The notes below the pieces were generated by a model. The model saw nothing but the letters and a program-made list of their open reading frames with translations. It had not been told where the DNA came from and did not search any database. Below are positions 1-8,160 of a DNA stretch of 44,932 bases, one piece after another (the first letter of the stretch is position 1; each line of letters starts with the position of its first letter). Origin of the DNA: Candidatus Methanovirga australis. Its GTDB lineage: Archaea > Methanobacteriota > Methanobacteria > Methanobacteriales > Methanobacteriaceae. The position numbers and the translations under genes were made by a program. The stretch lies in the NCBI GenBank assembly GCA_031272765.1, contig JAISTD010000108.1, positions 1-44,932 on the forward strand, in the 5' to 3' direction.

Positions 1-410
1 CCATATAATTCTTCATCGATGGATATAACATTGTCAACTTCGGTGTAGGCAATAAAATAAATACCTTTTTCAAAGTTATGAATCTTTTTTTCAAAGGTAG
101 TAAAAATGATAATTTTATCGTTGGGACTAATTTCTTTCATTTCATTTGAATCTTTAGATTTAAATTTCAAAATTGAATTTTCTTTTTTAGCACCCAAATA
201 TCTTTTAGTTTCCATGTCTTTATTAAAGTTTAAACCTTTATCTACATCCTTTAAATGTTCAAAAAGAATTCCATGAATCCAATAATTTGTTTTTTTATTT
301 TTGTAATCTTCATTTCTTTTTTTAATTATGTAGTTAGCAGTATTTTCATTAATTGAACTTGATTTACTTTCAAAATTCTTATTAAAATCATCTAAGCTTA
401 TTTTAATCAC
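1..410 (-). CDS. N-terminal part of an unknown protein, cut by the window edge
   Basis: An open frame runs from a GTG at 408-410 off the left edge, giving about 136 residues without a stop. The translation begins MIKISLDDFNKNF, is rich in Lys, Asn and Ser, then has a stretch with a tryptophan (YWIHGILFEH) and a beta-rich end (KIIIFTTFEKK, then GIYFIAYTEVD). The last part faintly recalls EVE/PUA-like folds, but I do not recognise the family. The start is uncertain because the GTG lies inside the ribosome-binding-like sequence GAGGTG; a non-ATG start a few codons in is equally possible. A 29-base direct repeat overlaps its leader. Confidence 0.5.
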   Translation of the reverse strand, partial: MIKISLDDFNKNFESKSSSINENTANYIIKKRNEDYKNKKTNYWIHGILFEHLKDVDKGLNFNKDMETKRYLGAKKENSILKFKSKDSNEMKEISPNDKIIIFTTFEKKIHNFEKGIYFIAYTEVDNVISIDEELY

Positions 411-505
411 CTCTATTAGTTAAGTACTTTAATTTATATAAATCAAATCCTTCAATACTTAAGCGGATGCATCCAGCTCTATTAATTAAGTACTTTAATT
501 TATAT
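411..505. repeat. 29-base direct repeat in the leader of the first gene
   Basis: Bases 411-439 and 477-505 are the same 29-base sequence with one difference (CTCTATTAGTTAAG versus CTCTATTAATTAAG, then TACTTTAATTTATAT). The copies are 66 bases apart. Between them is the perfect palindrome GGATGCATCC. The proximal copy contains the ribosome-binding-like sequence of the first gene, so this is either a tandem duplication of a leader or a pair of protein-binding sites. Confidence 0.6.
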
Positions 506-738
506 TGAATAAAGAAATCAATGTAATCCTACATATTTTAATATTTTTTTTCAATTTGATCTTCTTCTAAAATTTCTTTACTTTTGTTGAAACATTCATT
601 TTTTATATTATTTGAAAAATATATATTATAGTGTCAAGACAAATTAATTTAGTAAGATTTTAAAAAATAAGTTTTATGAAATCAATATTTATCAGATAGA
701 ATTTCATTAAACACAAGATGTCTAACAATTAGACAATA
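506..738. other. Intergenic, with a possible gene tail
   Basis: No full gene is visible. On the minus strand near 533-640 there is a short open tail that ends in stop TAA and reads NECFNKSKEILEEDQIEKKY, which looks like the end of a lost coding sequence. Nothing else is recognised. Confidence 0.3.
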
Positions 739-1200
739 TAAAAAATTCAATGGGTGGCATGTTAATACCGACTGAGAAATAAATCCAAAAAAGTTGTATG
801 AACATATATATTTAAGTAGGAGAAAGGATGTTAAGTAATATCATGTTAATTAAAGAAATCCAATCTCCAAATAGTAATATTGTCTCTTAAATATATAATT
901 TTAACTGTACTGGTGATTTGTCTTAGAAGATGATAAATTGTACTTAGAGAACAGTTTTGACTTATTAGTCCATCAACACTTTGAACAATTTAGTTGATAG
1001 AGAATTAGAATTAATTACTGAAAATCTTCGATTACTGAAAATCCTTTGGATTACTGAAAATCCTTTGGATTACTGAAAATCGAAGATTTTCATAATTACA
1101 AAAATCGAAGATTTTTGGTAATTTTCATAATTACAAAAATTGCAAAGCAATTTTTGGTAATTTACACAGATTTTGATCTGGTGTGTCCAAAATGTGGTTT
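739..1200 (+). pseudogene. Decayed insertion-sequence gene (zinc-ribbon protein), copy 1
   Basis: From an ATG near 843 the plus strand reads MLIKEIQSPNSNI, is then broken by stops and shifts, and continues with pieces matching LEL ITENLR. After a palindrome array (1014-1163) it reads TDFDLVCPKCG, a zinc-binding CxxC. The same order of pieces occurs on the minus strand at 11990-12626. The upstream 29 bases (739-767, beginning TAAAAAATTCAATGGGT) match the far end of that second copy with one difference, and are probably the end of the element. The protein resembles zinc-ribbon N-termini of archaeal transposases; the catalytic part is missing here. It is clearly not functional. Confidence 0.6.
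1014..1163. repeat. Palindrome array inside the insertion-sequence reading frame
   Basis: Three tandem units of about 19 bases of the type GATTACTGAAAATCCTTTG are followed by stacked hairpins: GAAAATCGAAGATTTTC, then AAAAATCGAAGATTTTT, then AAAATTGCAAAGCAATTTT. The last two are enclosed by ATTAC on the left and GTAAT on the right. Loops are three bases. The array separates the two conserved parts of the degraded zinc-ribbon protein, at the same point as in the second copy near 12283-12355. Confidence 0.75.
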
Positions 1201-1405
1201 GCATATTTTTTATATTATTAAATTCCAAAAATTTATTTAAAAATAATTGAATATCCATAAATAAACATACCATTCACTATATACATTTATTGTTAATCAA
1301 AAAAGTTAAAAGTCAAAATATAAAAATTGATAGCAAAAATAAGAGATTAACAGACAAAAAAAGGAAATTAAAAGTTAAAATCGCATGATTAGTAATTACT
1401 TAAAA

Positions 1406-1774
1406 TCAAATTGTTGCTAACTTCGCATCTATAAATGGGATATTGTTATCATTAATGACAGTAGCATTTGCCATTTTAAACTCATCATGATTTTGAATAG
1501 CTAAAGTAAATATTGCATTAACAAGTATTTGATACTCAGTAACCTTAACTATTAAATCTATACTGTTAATATTTTTAAGACTTTCAACAGTAGTATTCAA
1601 TACATGGGAAGTGTTTATTATTTCTAAACCTATAATTTCGCCTTTTTTAGTGAAGTCTAATACAATATTGTCAGTTAATGAAGTAGCTTTTGGGTTTGGA
1701 TGATCTTTAACTTGAATATATAATGCATCAACTTCTGAATCGTAATCGTAATTTAGTATTTTTTCATTGAACAT
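1406..1774 (-). CDS. DUF2283 domain protein
   Basis: 122 residues. Residues about 8-60 carry the DUF2283 pattern: YDYDSEVDALYIQV, then an aspartate-containing strand (NIVLDFTKKGEIIGLEII). This small beta-rich family is common in archaea and bacteria and is often encoded beside small toxin-like proteins, but its function is not established. The remaining 60 residues are an extension that I do not recognise. The start is ATG at 1774; TAAAGGAGTAAATTG just upstream supplies a ribosome binding site. No toxin-like partner gene is adjacent. It stands alone between insertion-sequence debris and the small gene pair at 1911-2340. Confidence 0.75.
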   Translation of the reverse strand: MFNEKILNYDYDSEVDALYIQVKDHPNPKATSLTDNIVLDFTKKGEIIGLEIINTSHVLNTTVESLKNINSIDLIVKVTEYQILVNAIFTLAIQNHDEFKMANATVINDNNIPFIDAKLATI

Positions 1775-1910
1775 TACAATTTACTCCTTTAATTTAGATT
1801 TGGACTCTGGAAAAGTGGTTATTAATGTCATGGCAATTTAATATTTTGGATAAATTTATATAATAATAAAATTTAAATAAAAATAAATTATTGCTTTATT
1901 TAATTAAATT

Positions 1911-2069
1911 TTAAGATAACTGAATATAATGATTAAAATTAATACAAAGAAGATTGGTTCTTAATAAGCCATAGTAAAGAGTCGAATCAGTGGTAATTAC
2001 TGCATAATTATATTTTTTCTTGTTAGCATTTTTCAAAAATTCATCTAAATGGAGAAATATATTATTCAC
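1911..2069 (-). CDS. Possible 52-residue protein overlapping the upstream gene
   Basis: A GTG at 2067-2069 opens a frame ending TAA at 1911-1913. It overlaps the last eight bases of the preceding gene, an arrangement typical of translational coupling. The protein begins VNNIFLHLDEFLKNANKK and contains YNYAVITTDSTLYYGLL. It is hydrophilic at first and mixed later. I do not recognise it. It may be a real small gene, or the end of a once longer protein joined to the upstream gene by a frameshift. An AGGAG-like site is absent; coupling would have to supply initiation. Confidence 0.35.
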   Translation of the reverse strand: MNNIFLHLDEFLKNANKKKYNYAVITTDSTLYYGLLRTNLLCINFNHYIQLS

Positions 2070-2340
2070 AATCTCCTTTCCATATTTTCATTTTCTTTAT
2101 ATCTCCACTTTCAGAATCAACGAAAAAAGTTTTGTAAGCACGTTTTACTCCCCTAAATAAAGGATTCATAGCTTGTTCAAGATTATTATTCTTTTTTATT
2201 TCATCCCAACCTAAGGTGATAATCCAAAATTCCTCATTATCTGAAAGTTCAATTTCTTCCACTCTCAAATCAGGTAATTGTTCATAAACATCTCTTATGT
2301 AATTGATTGAACTTTCAATAGCTTGTTTTGTATCTATCAT
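2062..2340 (-). CDS. Small conserved-looking protein of unknown function
   Basis: 92 residues, start ATG at 2340. The sequence is acidic in the first half (PDLRVEEIELSDNEEFWII) with a strand-rich middle (WIITLGWDEI) and a C-terminal piece AYKTFFVDSESGDIKKMKI that reads like two strands joined by a turn. This resembles small single-domain proteins of roughly 90-100 residues found in bacterial and archaeal accessory regions, some annotated as immunity-like, but I cannot assign a family. No signal peptide or membrane segment. It overlaps the 52-residue frame downstream and lies in the same orientation as the DpnII locus, separated from it by a MITE-like element. Confidence 0.6.
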   Translation of the reverse strand: MIDTKQAIESSINYIRDVYEQLPDLRVEEIELSDNEEFWIITLGWDEIKKNNNLEQAMNPLFRGVKRAYKTFFVDSESGDIKKMKIWKGDCE

Positions 2341-2387
2341 ATTATTCCATAAATATATTTATCATTAATTAATTATAAATATTTTTG

Positions 2388-2543
2388 TTTTAAAGGAGGT
2401 TGTCAAAAAGTGTGGAGGTTTTCGTGAACACCCATGTTTCATATAAGCAAAAATAAAAAATTTTCTAATTTAAAACAAGTTTTAAATAAAGAAAACCATG
2501 AAAATTGAAAAACCTCCACAAAAGTTTACAACCTCTTTTAAAG
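2388..2543. mobile_element. MITE-like element with imperfect 35-base inverted ends
   Basis: The left end 2388-2422 begins TTTTAAAGGAGGTTGT and continues to GTGTGGAGGTTTT. The right end 2508-2543, read on the other strand, begins CTTTAAAAGAGGTTGT and ends TGTGGAGGTTTTT. Roughly 29 of 35 positions pair. The 85-base interior has no coding potential. The whole is about 156 bases and lies between two genes pointing the same way. It has the form of a non-autonomous transposable element; as RNA it would also make a long hairpin that could act as a terminator. Confidence 0.6.
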
Positions 2544-2670
2544 TTTCTGTTTATATTTATTTCTTTAAAAACTGTATAATTTATTTTTTTTAAAAATATT
2601 ATTTTAATATATGTTATTATATCGATTTTAGTATTATGTCTGTTCGTGCATAAAATTGATCTTAAATAGT

Positions 2671-3534
2671 TCACTTATTTTCAAATAAAATTTTCTCAAT
2701 ATTATCTCTAAAAATATTATAATTAAAAATATAGTCAATTTTATTCAATGCAGGTTTTAAAGTCGTGAACATTTTTCTCCATCCTAAACCATCAGTAATC
2801 CAGATAAATGTCATGCCAGAATTAGAAATACTGTCCTGTAAATCTATGTATGCATGTGCAACCTCAATAGGCTTACTCCCAGTACTATTATAAAAATTAC
2901 ATTCAAAAACAAATTTAAGAATATTATTTTTATAAATAACATGATCAAATCGCTTATTTCTTCTAAGTTTAATATTTTTATCCTCAGCAACTAATTTATA
3001 CTCTTCCTTATCTTTAATAGTTTCATTCAATGTATCTCCTACAAGTTTTTCAAATATATGTCCACTTCTATTTTTACGAGCATTTGTATCTAATCCTACC
3101 TCAGTTCCAGTCAAATAAGAGTACAAATCATTAATTTCACTGAAAAGATTTAATAAACCTGTTTTTTTAGAAAATTTTATTATTTCATCCATTTTAAAGT
3201 ATCTTTTAGAAAAATCTATATTTTTAAAAGTTTTATCATCAGCATCTAAAATACCTATCTTTTTGTCTCTGATCGCTAAAATCATTGGTAAAACAGGAAC
3301 ACATTCTGGATATTTTTTTAATATCTCAATGAATTTTTCACTAATACTTGTTGAAGATATTTTAGTAAGACTATTTAAAATATTAATTTCTATTAAATAA
3401 TTTTCAAGCTTAGAAAAAACTTTATCCCAATCAATGAAAAAATCATAAGTTCTATTAGTTTCTAAAAGACTATCTAAAAAATATTGACTGTAATTTTCCA
3501 ATGATTTGTAACCTAACTTTGAATAGTTTGACAT
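2671..3534 (-). CDS. dpnII: Type II restriction endonuclease, DpnII/MboI family (GATC)
   Basis: 287 residues, the usual length for DpnII. Features of the family are the N-terminal GYKSLENYSQYFLDSL, the central GLDTNARKNRSGHIFEKLV (residues 148-165) and the likely catalytic segment RFDHVI...FVFECNFYN with Asp197 and Glu211. The family cleaves GATC before G and is blocked by adenine methylation. The frame is intact. ATG at 3534 is preceded by TGGAGTG. The gene starts 23 bases after the stop of the Dam-type methylase gene, so the two form the normal methylase-then-nuclease operon. The methylase is frameshifted (see next entry), which makes an active nuclease hard to reconcile with the many GATC sites in this window. 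Confidence 0.85.
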   Translation of the reverse strand: MSNYSKLGYKSLENYSQYFLDSLLETNRTYDFFIDWDKVFSKLENYLIEINILNSLTKISSTSISEKFIEILKKYPECVPVLPMILAIRDKKIGILDADDKTFKNIDFSKRYFKMDEIIKFSKKTGLLNLFSEINDLYSYLTGTEVGLDTNARKNRSGHIFEKLVGDTLNETIKDKEEYKLVAEDKNIKLRRNKRFDHVIYKNNILKFVFECNFYNSTGSKPIEVAHAYIDLQDSISNSGMTFIWITDGLGWRKMFTTLKPALNKIDYIFNYNIFRDNIEKILFENK

Positions 3535-3557
3535 TTTTACACTCCATAGTTCTGATA

Positions 3558-4497
3558 TTAATAATTTTTAATCAATAGTTCATTAATAGCTCCTCTTTTT
3601 TTAGGATCAGAATTAATAAACCTTTTTGCTTGAACTCTTTGAATATGGTGTTTGGAGTATAAATCATCGAAAAAATGATCATCTATATTCTCATTTTTAG
3701 GGTCAGAATTACTTAGAATAACTTTTGCACCTTTTTTTGTTATTCTATCAAAATATTCTGCTAATCTATCTGCTGAATATCTGTAAACTCGTTTTGTGAG
3801 TAACTTGTAAAATTTGAAGTTTTATTCAATGGTCTGTATGGAGGATCAAGATACACAAGTGAATTCTCAGTTATGTATTTCTCAGATGCTTGAAAATCAT
3901 TGTTAAAGATTTGGGTTATTTTTAAAGCCTTAGAAACATTTTCAATATTCTTTTCATCTAAAATTTTAGGGTTTTTATACTTTCCCATTGGAACATTGAA
4001 TTCTCCTTTCTTATTTAATCTAAAAAGTCCATTAAAACATGTTTTATTTAAAAAAATTGTTTGTGATGCTCTTTCAATATGATTCTCATCATATTTTTCA
4101 AAATTAAACCATCTAAATCTTCATTGAATTTTTTTCTAATATTCAAAAAATATTCTTTCCTTCTATCTTGATCTCTTTTTAGAAATTTATCCGAATGTTC
4201 AACTAAAAAATCAATCAAAGCATTAGAATCCTCTTTTATGACATTATAAACCAATATTAACTCTTTGTTAATATCAAAAAGAAGTGCTTTTTTAACTGTA
4301 TAATTACTTACCAGATGAAAAAATATTGCTCCTCCTCCAATAAACGGTTCAACATAACAGTCTATTTTTTTATTATTTTTAATATCTTGAGGCAATATTC
4401 TTTCAATTTCATTGATAAGTTGAGTTTTGCCACCAACCCATTTTAAGAAAGGTTTGACCTCAATTATTTCATTACCATCTAAATCATATTGCGACAT
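3558..4497 (-). pseudogene. dam: Dam/DpnM-type adenine methylase broken by two single-base frameshifts
   Basis: N6-adenine methyltransferase of the D12 class, partner of the DpnII gene. From ATG at 4497 the first 130 residues are normal: AdoMet motif FLKWVGGKTQL (17-27) and EPFIGGGAIFF (50-60). Near 4103-4110 one base is missing, most simply a T in GGTTTTAAT; the next frame then gives FEKYDENHIERASQ and FNGLFRLNKKGEFNVPMG, and reaches the catalytic DPPY. Near 3764-3771 a second base is missing (ATAAGA became ATAGA); the third frame supplies RLAEYFDRITKKGAKVILSN to the stop at 3558-3560. Apart from these shifts the whole protein is well conserved, so either the decay is very recent or the shifts are sequencing errors in short runs. 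Confidence 0.85.
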
Positions 4498-5226
4498 AGT
4501 TATTTCCTTTATGATTTTAAATTAATATTTCTTATGTATAAAATATTTAGAATTTTAATCAATCTAATATTTAGCTATTAATAATTTATGTGCTATTAAA
4601 TCCAATTAATTATAATCAAATTAATATTTACTCAATAAATTTTTTATAGTTATCTATTAAACAAAGTGCCTGATTTATTTGAAAAAATAAAGAGCTTATG
4701 ATTCTTATTTCATAAGTTTTAAGATATAAATGTATTGTTAATTTAAAAGTACAAATGAGAATTTAGCTTTAATTCCTGATAATTTTTTGAAAAAATCCTT
4801 AATTTTGATTTGAAGCAAATATTATTTAGTTAATTTTTTTTATATAACTTTGATTTTTCTTAATTTTTATAAAATATCTTTATTTTAAATATAAAGAATT
4901 TTTATCAAGTTAAATTTTATTTAATTATTATTTTTTGCTAAATTTCGGTTTATTACTAAAATAAACTTTTTAAATTTTAGAATTTTGACTTAAAAGCCCA
5001 TATATTTAAAACTATTGAAGGTATTGAAATTTATTTTGGACTTCGAGAGTTAAATGGGACCAGAATCATAGCAAAAATATTTCGTCCATTGAATTTTTTA
5101 CATAGATGCTTATTTTTAATTATTTTCCTATGTTTTCTCAAATTATTTAAAGTGAAACCTCGTTGATATGTCATATTTATATTTTATTTACATAATAACT
5201 TCATATTAATTTTCTTGAAAGTAATA
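4498..5226. other. Long AT-rich gap
   Basis: About 730 bases with no open frame that looks real. Bases 5086-5100 (CCATTGAATTTTTTA) repeat the probable end of the zinc-ribbon insertion sequence seen at 739 and 12626, so a solo end or remnant lies here. The dam gene would start transcription from the left part, and the Rpn gene from the right. Confidence 0.4.
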
Positions 5227-5275
5227 TTTATATATGATATATTCAAAATGTATTAATTGCAAGTAATTAGTTGCA
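5227..5275 (+). promoter_or_regulatory. Probable promoter with a possible operator for the Rpn nuclease gene
   Basis: TTTATATAT at 5227-5235 is a good archaeal TATA box, preceded by A-rich sequence suited to a BRE. About 23-40 bases on, where transcription should start, is an inverted repeat TGCAA-8-TTGCA (5258-5275). A GGAGGT ribosome site follows near 5295. The repeat is in a suitable place for a repressor, but this is inference. Confidence 0.45.
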
Positions 5276-5304
5276 TTATATAGAATATGGATTGGAGGTA
5301 ATTA

Positions 5305-6324
5305 ATGCCAAAAAACATGAAGAACAATGAACTCATTGATAAAAAACACAACTATGAGCATAGTGATGATGAGCATAATGATCGTGAACATGAGTATAAT
5401 ATCAGTAGTAATAATGCCAGTAGAGATAATGAGAATATTGGTGATGTTAAGTCTTTGAAAGCTACTGCGAGTAATATTTTAAGAGACGAAATTTTTAAAG
5501 CTGTTTTCAGGAAAAAAACCTCAAAAAAATTATTAGAACGATTAATTAAAAGATTAGTTTCCTTAGAAGTAGAGATAGAGCAAATTTTAAATAGTGAAAT
5601 AGTAAGAGAGAACGAATTTGGTAAAACAATACTCTTGGATTTAGTATTTCTAACTAAGAATAATGAAATAATCACGCTTGAAATCCAAAACAAAGAAATA
5701 GAAGATATGGAAGAGAGAATAAAATTCTACACAGACCGATTAAGCACCATAACCCTTAAAAGAGGCGAAAATTACCGAGACATCAAAAAAATAATCTCAA
5801 TATCCTTACTAAACCACAAATTTTATAAAAACGAAAAAGAGATATACAAGCATAATTATAAAATAATTAACAAAAGAAACTCTAAAGTATTTAGTAATGA
5901 CTTATTAGACATCCATATTTTCGAAAAAGCAAATAAGACATTATATGATATAAATAATCTATTAGATGCTTTTTTAATGTATCTGTATGGCTTGTTAAAT
6001 AAGCAAGAGCTTAAAAACCTAATAAAAAAAGACAAATTCATAAAAGATGTAGAGGAGGAAAGACTAATGTTTTCAGAATCCGAGAGAGAAGAAATTTTAA
6101 AAATATCAATAGAAAAGGCAGAAAGAGACCAGCGATCAATACTAACCACAGCAAAAAGAAAAGCCGAAGAAAAAGGAAGAGAAGAAGGAATGGAGAAAGG
6201 AAGAGAAGAAGGGAGAGAGGAGACTATGTTTGATTTTGCAAAAAAACTCAAATCTACTGGCGAAACTCTTCAAAGAATAAGCGAACTAACAGGAGTCCCA
6301 ATAGAAAAAATCAAAAACATTTAA
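5305..6324 (+). CDS. Rpn family PD-(D/E)XK nuclease / transposase-like protein
   Basis: 339 residues. Residues about 50-240 match the Rpn (YhgA-like) recombination-promoting nuclease family: ILRDEIFKAVF, then the nuclease core ILLDLVFLTKNN followed by EIITLEIQNKE, where Asp and the E-x-Q-x-K stretch form the metal site, then ERIKFYTDRL. Family members are DNA endonucleases that raise recombination or act against phage. The first 48 residues are a highly charged His/Asp/Asn-rich segment that the core does not need. Residues about 270-320 form a Lys/Glu coiled coil with near-repeats of KGREEG, usual in this family, ending in a short helix-turn-helix-like tail. GGAGG precedes the ATG. It is a single-gene unit flanked by long gaps, consistent with a mobile accessory gene. 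Confidence 0.8.
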   Translation: MPKNMKNNELIDKKHNYEHSDDEHNDREHEYNISSNNASRDNENIGDVKSLKATASNILRDEIFKAVFRKKTSKKLLERLIKRLVSLEVEIEQILNSEIVRENEFGKTILLDLVFLTKNNEIITLEIQNKEIEDMEERIKFYTDRLSTITLKRGENYRDIKKIISISLLNHKFYKNEKEIYKHNYKIINKRNSKVFSNDLLDIHIFEKANKTLYDINNLLDAFLMYLYGLLNKQELKNLIKKDKFIKDVEEERLMFSESEREEILKISIEKAERDQRSILTTAKRKAEEKGREEGMEKGREEGREETMFDFAKKLKSTGETLQRISELTGVPIEKIKNI

Positions 6325-6378
6325 CCCTTTTCTTTTTAAACTCCACATAAAATAGTTAGATATTAACTCCCTATTATA

Positions 6379-7608
6379 TTAATATCTATTATCAAATATA
6401 CGAGTAGATTTCTTTTCATTGCGAGGTAAGTCTTTAAATCCTACTGAAATTACTTTGGGAGTGAAACCTAATCTGTCTTTGAATCTATTTACTATGTCTC
6501 TTTCAAGTTTTCTAATATCTTCCCCATATCCAAGTTCTGTTTCGAAAAATAGTGTTAATATATCTCTACCGTTTAGATGGTCTATTATGATTTGGTATTC
6601 ACTACTTGCTCCTTCTACTTCAGATAATATCTGATCCACACTACTTGGATAAAGTATGGTGCCTTTTATTTTTATCATATCATCTGATCTGCCAATAAGA
6701 GTATCAATTCGAGGATAAGCAAGTCCACAAGGACAATTATCTTCGATTTCCCTTGTTAAATCATGGGTACGGTATCTTATAAGTGGAGCACCTTCTTTTT
6801 CTAATGTTGTGATTACAAGTTCTCCAACTTCCCCTTTCTTTACTTTTTCATTGGTTTTAGGATCTATAATCTCATAAAAAATATAATCATCCCACATATG
6901 CATTCCAGACTCATATTTACAACTTATCCCTATTCCTGGCCCATATATCTCAGTAAGCCCATAGATATCATACAATTCAACACCAAGTTCATTAGCTATT
7001 CTCTCTCTCATCTTCTTTCCCCATCTTTCAGAACCAATAAGTGCTTTTTTAAGATGAATATCCTTTTTAATAGAATGTTTTTCAATTTCTTCTCCAAGCA
7101 AAAGAGCATAAGATGATGTGGCTGTTAGAATTGTGGATTTCAAGTCTTTCATCATTTTCAATTGTTTTGATGTGTTGCCTGGTCCTAATGGTATGGTCAT
7201 CGCACCTAATAGCTCAGCTCCTAATTGAAAACCTATTCCAGCTGTCCATAAGCCATATCCTGGTGTTATGTGAACAATATCTTTGTTAGTCACTCCTGCA
7301 ACTTCATAACATCTTTTTAACATTTTAGCCCAATCTTCAAGATCTTTTTTGGTGTAAGGTATTATTACTGGTGTTCCAGTTGTACCAGAAGAAGAATGTA
7401 TTCTAACAATATCTTTATTATCTACTGCAGATATTCCCATAGGGTAAGAGTCTTGCAAGTCTTTTTTTCCTGTAAAAGGTAATTTTTGAAAGTCTTCATA
7501 ACTTTGAATATCTTCACCATTAATTCCATCAAGATGTTTTCTGTAAAACTCACTATTTTTAGAATGTTCAATGGTTTTTTGAATTTTTTTGAGAATTTCT
7601 GGATTCAT
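6379..7608 (-). CDS. Adenylate-forming ligase, phenylacetate-CoA ligase / coenzyme F390 synthetase family
   Basis: About 409 residues, single AMP-binding enzyme. The P-loop-like motif SSSGTTGTPV lies near residues 72-81, the second motif YDIYGLTEIYGPG near 212-224, and the C-terminal subdomain carries the GRSDDMIKIKG hinge followed by LYPSSVDQIL. These are the marks of PaaK-type ligases, which activate an acid as its acyl-adenylate. In methanogens close relatives are coenzyme F390 synthetases, which adenylate F420 under oxidative conditions; sequence alone does not separate the two. Start ATG at 7608 is preferred, but a GTG two codons earlier (7614) is possible. It is downstream of aIF2-beta on the same strand but separated by about 140 bases. 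Confidence 0.8.
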   Translation of the reverse strand: MNPEILKKIQKTIEHSKNSEFYRKHLDGINGEDIQSYEDFQKLPFTGKKDLQDSYPMGISAVDNKDIVRIHSSSGTTGTPVIIPYTKKDLEDWAKMLKRCYEVAGVTNKDIVHITPGYGLWTAGIGFQLGAELLGAMTIPLGPGNTSKQLKMMKDLKSTILTATSSYALLLGEEIEKHSIKKDIHLKKALIGSERWGKKMRERIANELGVELYDIYGLTEIYGPGIGISCKYESGMHMWDDYIFYEIIDPKTNEKVKKGEVGELVITTLEKEGAPLIRYRTHDLTREIEDNCPCGLAYPRIDTLIGRSDDMIKIKGTILYPSSVDQILSEVEGASSEYQIIIDHLNGRDILTLFFETELGYGEDIRKLERDIVNRFKDRLGFTPKVISVGFKDLPRNEKKSTRIFDNRY

Positions 7609-7752
7609 ATCCACAGTATCACTTTATTTATGAGAATTTCTAAAGAATAGCTATTAACAAGTTAGTATTATAAAAAATAAGAATTAAGTGGGAATTAATT
7701 TAAGCTATTTCAAGAGAAGTAATTTAATTATTAAGAAATAGCTATTAATAAG

Positions 7753-8160
7753 TTATAATGTTTTGAGAGGAGCTTTAGCACCACATGCTGAGCATTTTAG
7801 GATGAATATTCTTCCTTCTCTTATTATTTGTGTATCTGGCCTATTACATTCTTGACAATAGACAAATTTTTCAATATATTCATCAATTCTTTCATTTATT
7901 AAATAATGGGTAAATTTACCTTGCATGATAGCCCTACTACCTTCTATATTTCCTGCAGTTCCTAATTCTCTTAATAAGAACTTTAGGACATGTTGTGGGT
8001 CTCTATTTAAACTTTCAGATATCTCTTTAAAGTTTTTAATGAAAGTTCTATTTCCTTGTATATCTGAGTATGCTCTTGGAACAACAAACCTTTTTGTTTC
8101 AAAAATTTCTGGGGGTAATTGGTCAATTGCTCTTGTTAACAAATCTTCATATTTTTCCAT
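7753..8160 (-). CDS. Translation initiation factor aIF2, beta subunit
   Basis: 135 residues, the standard size. aIF2-beta is part of the heterotrimer that carries initiator tRNA to the small ribosomal subunit. The core contains [20 protein letters not shown] (residues 24-42) and a helical domain, followed by the zinc ribbon CQEC (Cys102, Cys105) and CSAC (Cys123, Cys126). An in-frame extension upstream to 8265 is untranslated leader: the true ATG at 8160 has AGGTGA eight bases before it and fits family N-termini (MEKYEDLL). The neighbour downstream is the PaaK-like ligase. Confidence 0.93.
   Translation of the reverse strand: MEKYEDLLTRAIDQLPPEIFETKRFVVPRAYSDIQGNRTFIKNFKEISESLNRDPQHVLKFLLRELGTAGNIEGSRAIMQGKFTHYLINERIDEYIEKFVYCQECNRPDTQIIREGRIFILKCSACGAKAPLKTL

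Noticed and set aside
1070-1273. 67-residue open frame on the minus strand
   Set aside because: It runs through the palindrome array and the opposite strand of the zinc-ribbon remnant; its sequence is made of repeated palindrome codons.
2465-2674. 69-residue open frame on the minus strand
   Set aside because: It lies across the MITE-like element and AT-rich spacer, with no ribosome site or protein-like composition.
5352-6251. Two long frames opposite the Rpn gene
   Set aside because: Ser/Leu/Ile-rich shadows of the charged coding strand; the plus strand has the conserved nuclease core and ribosome site.
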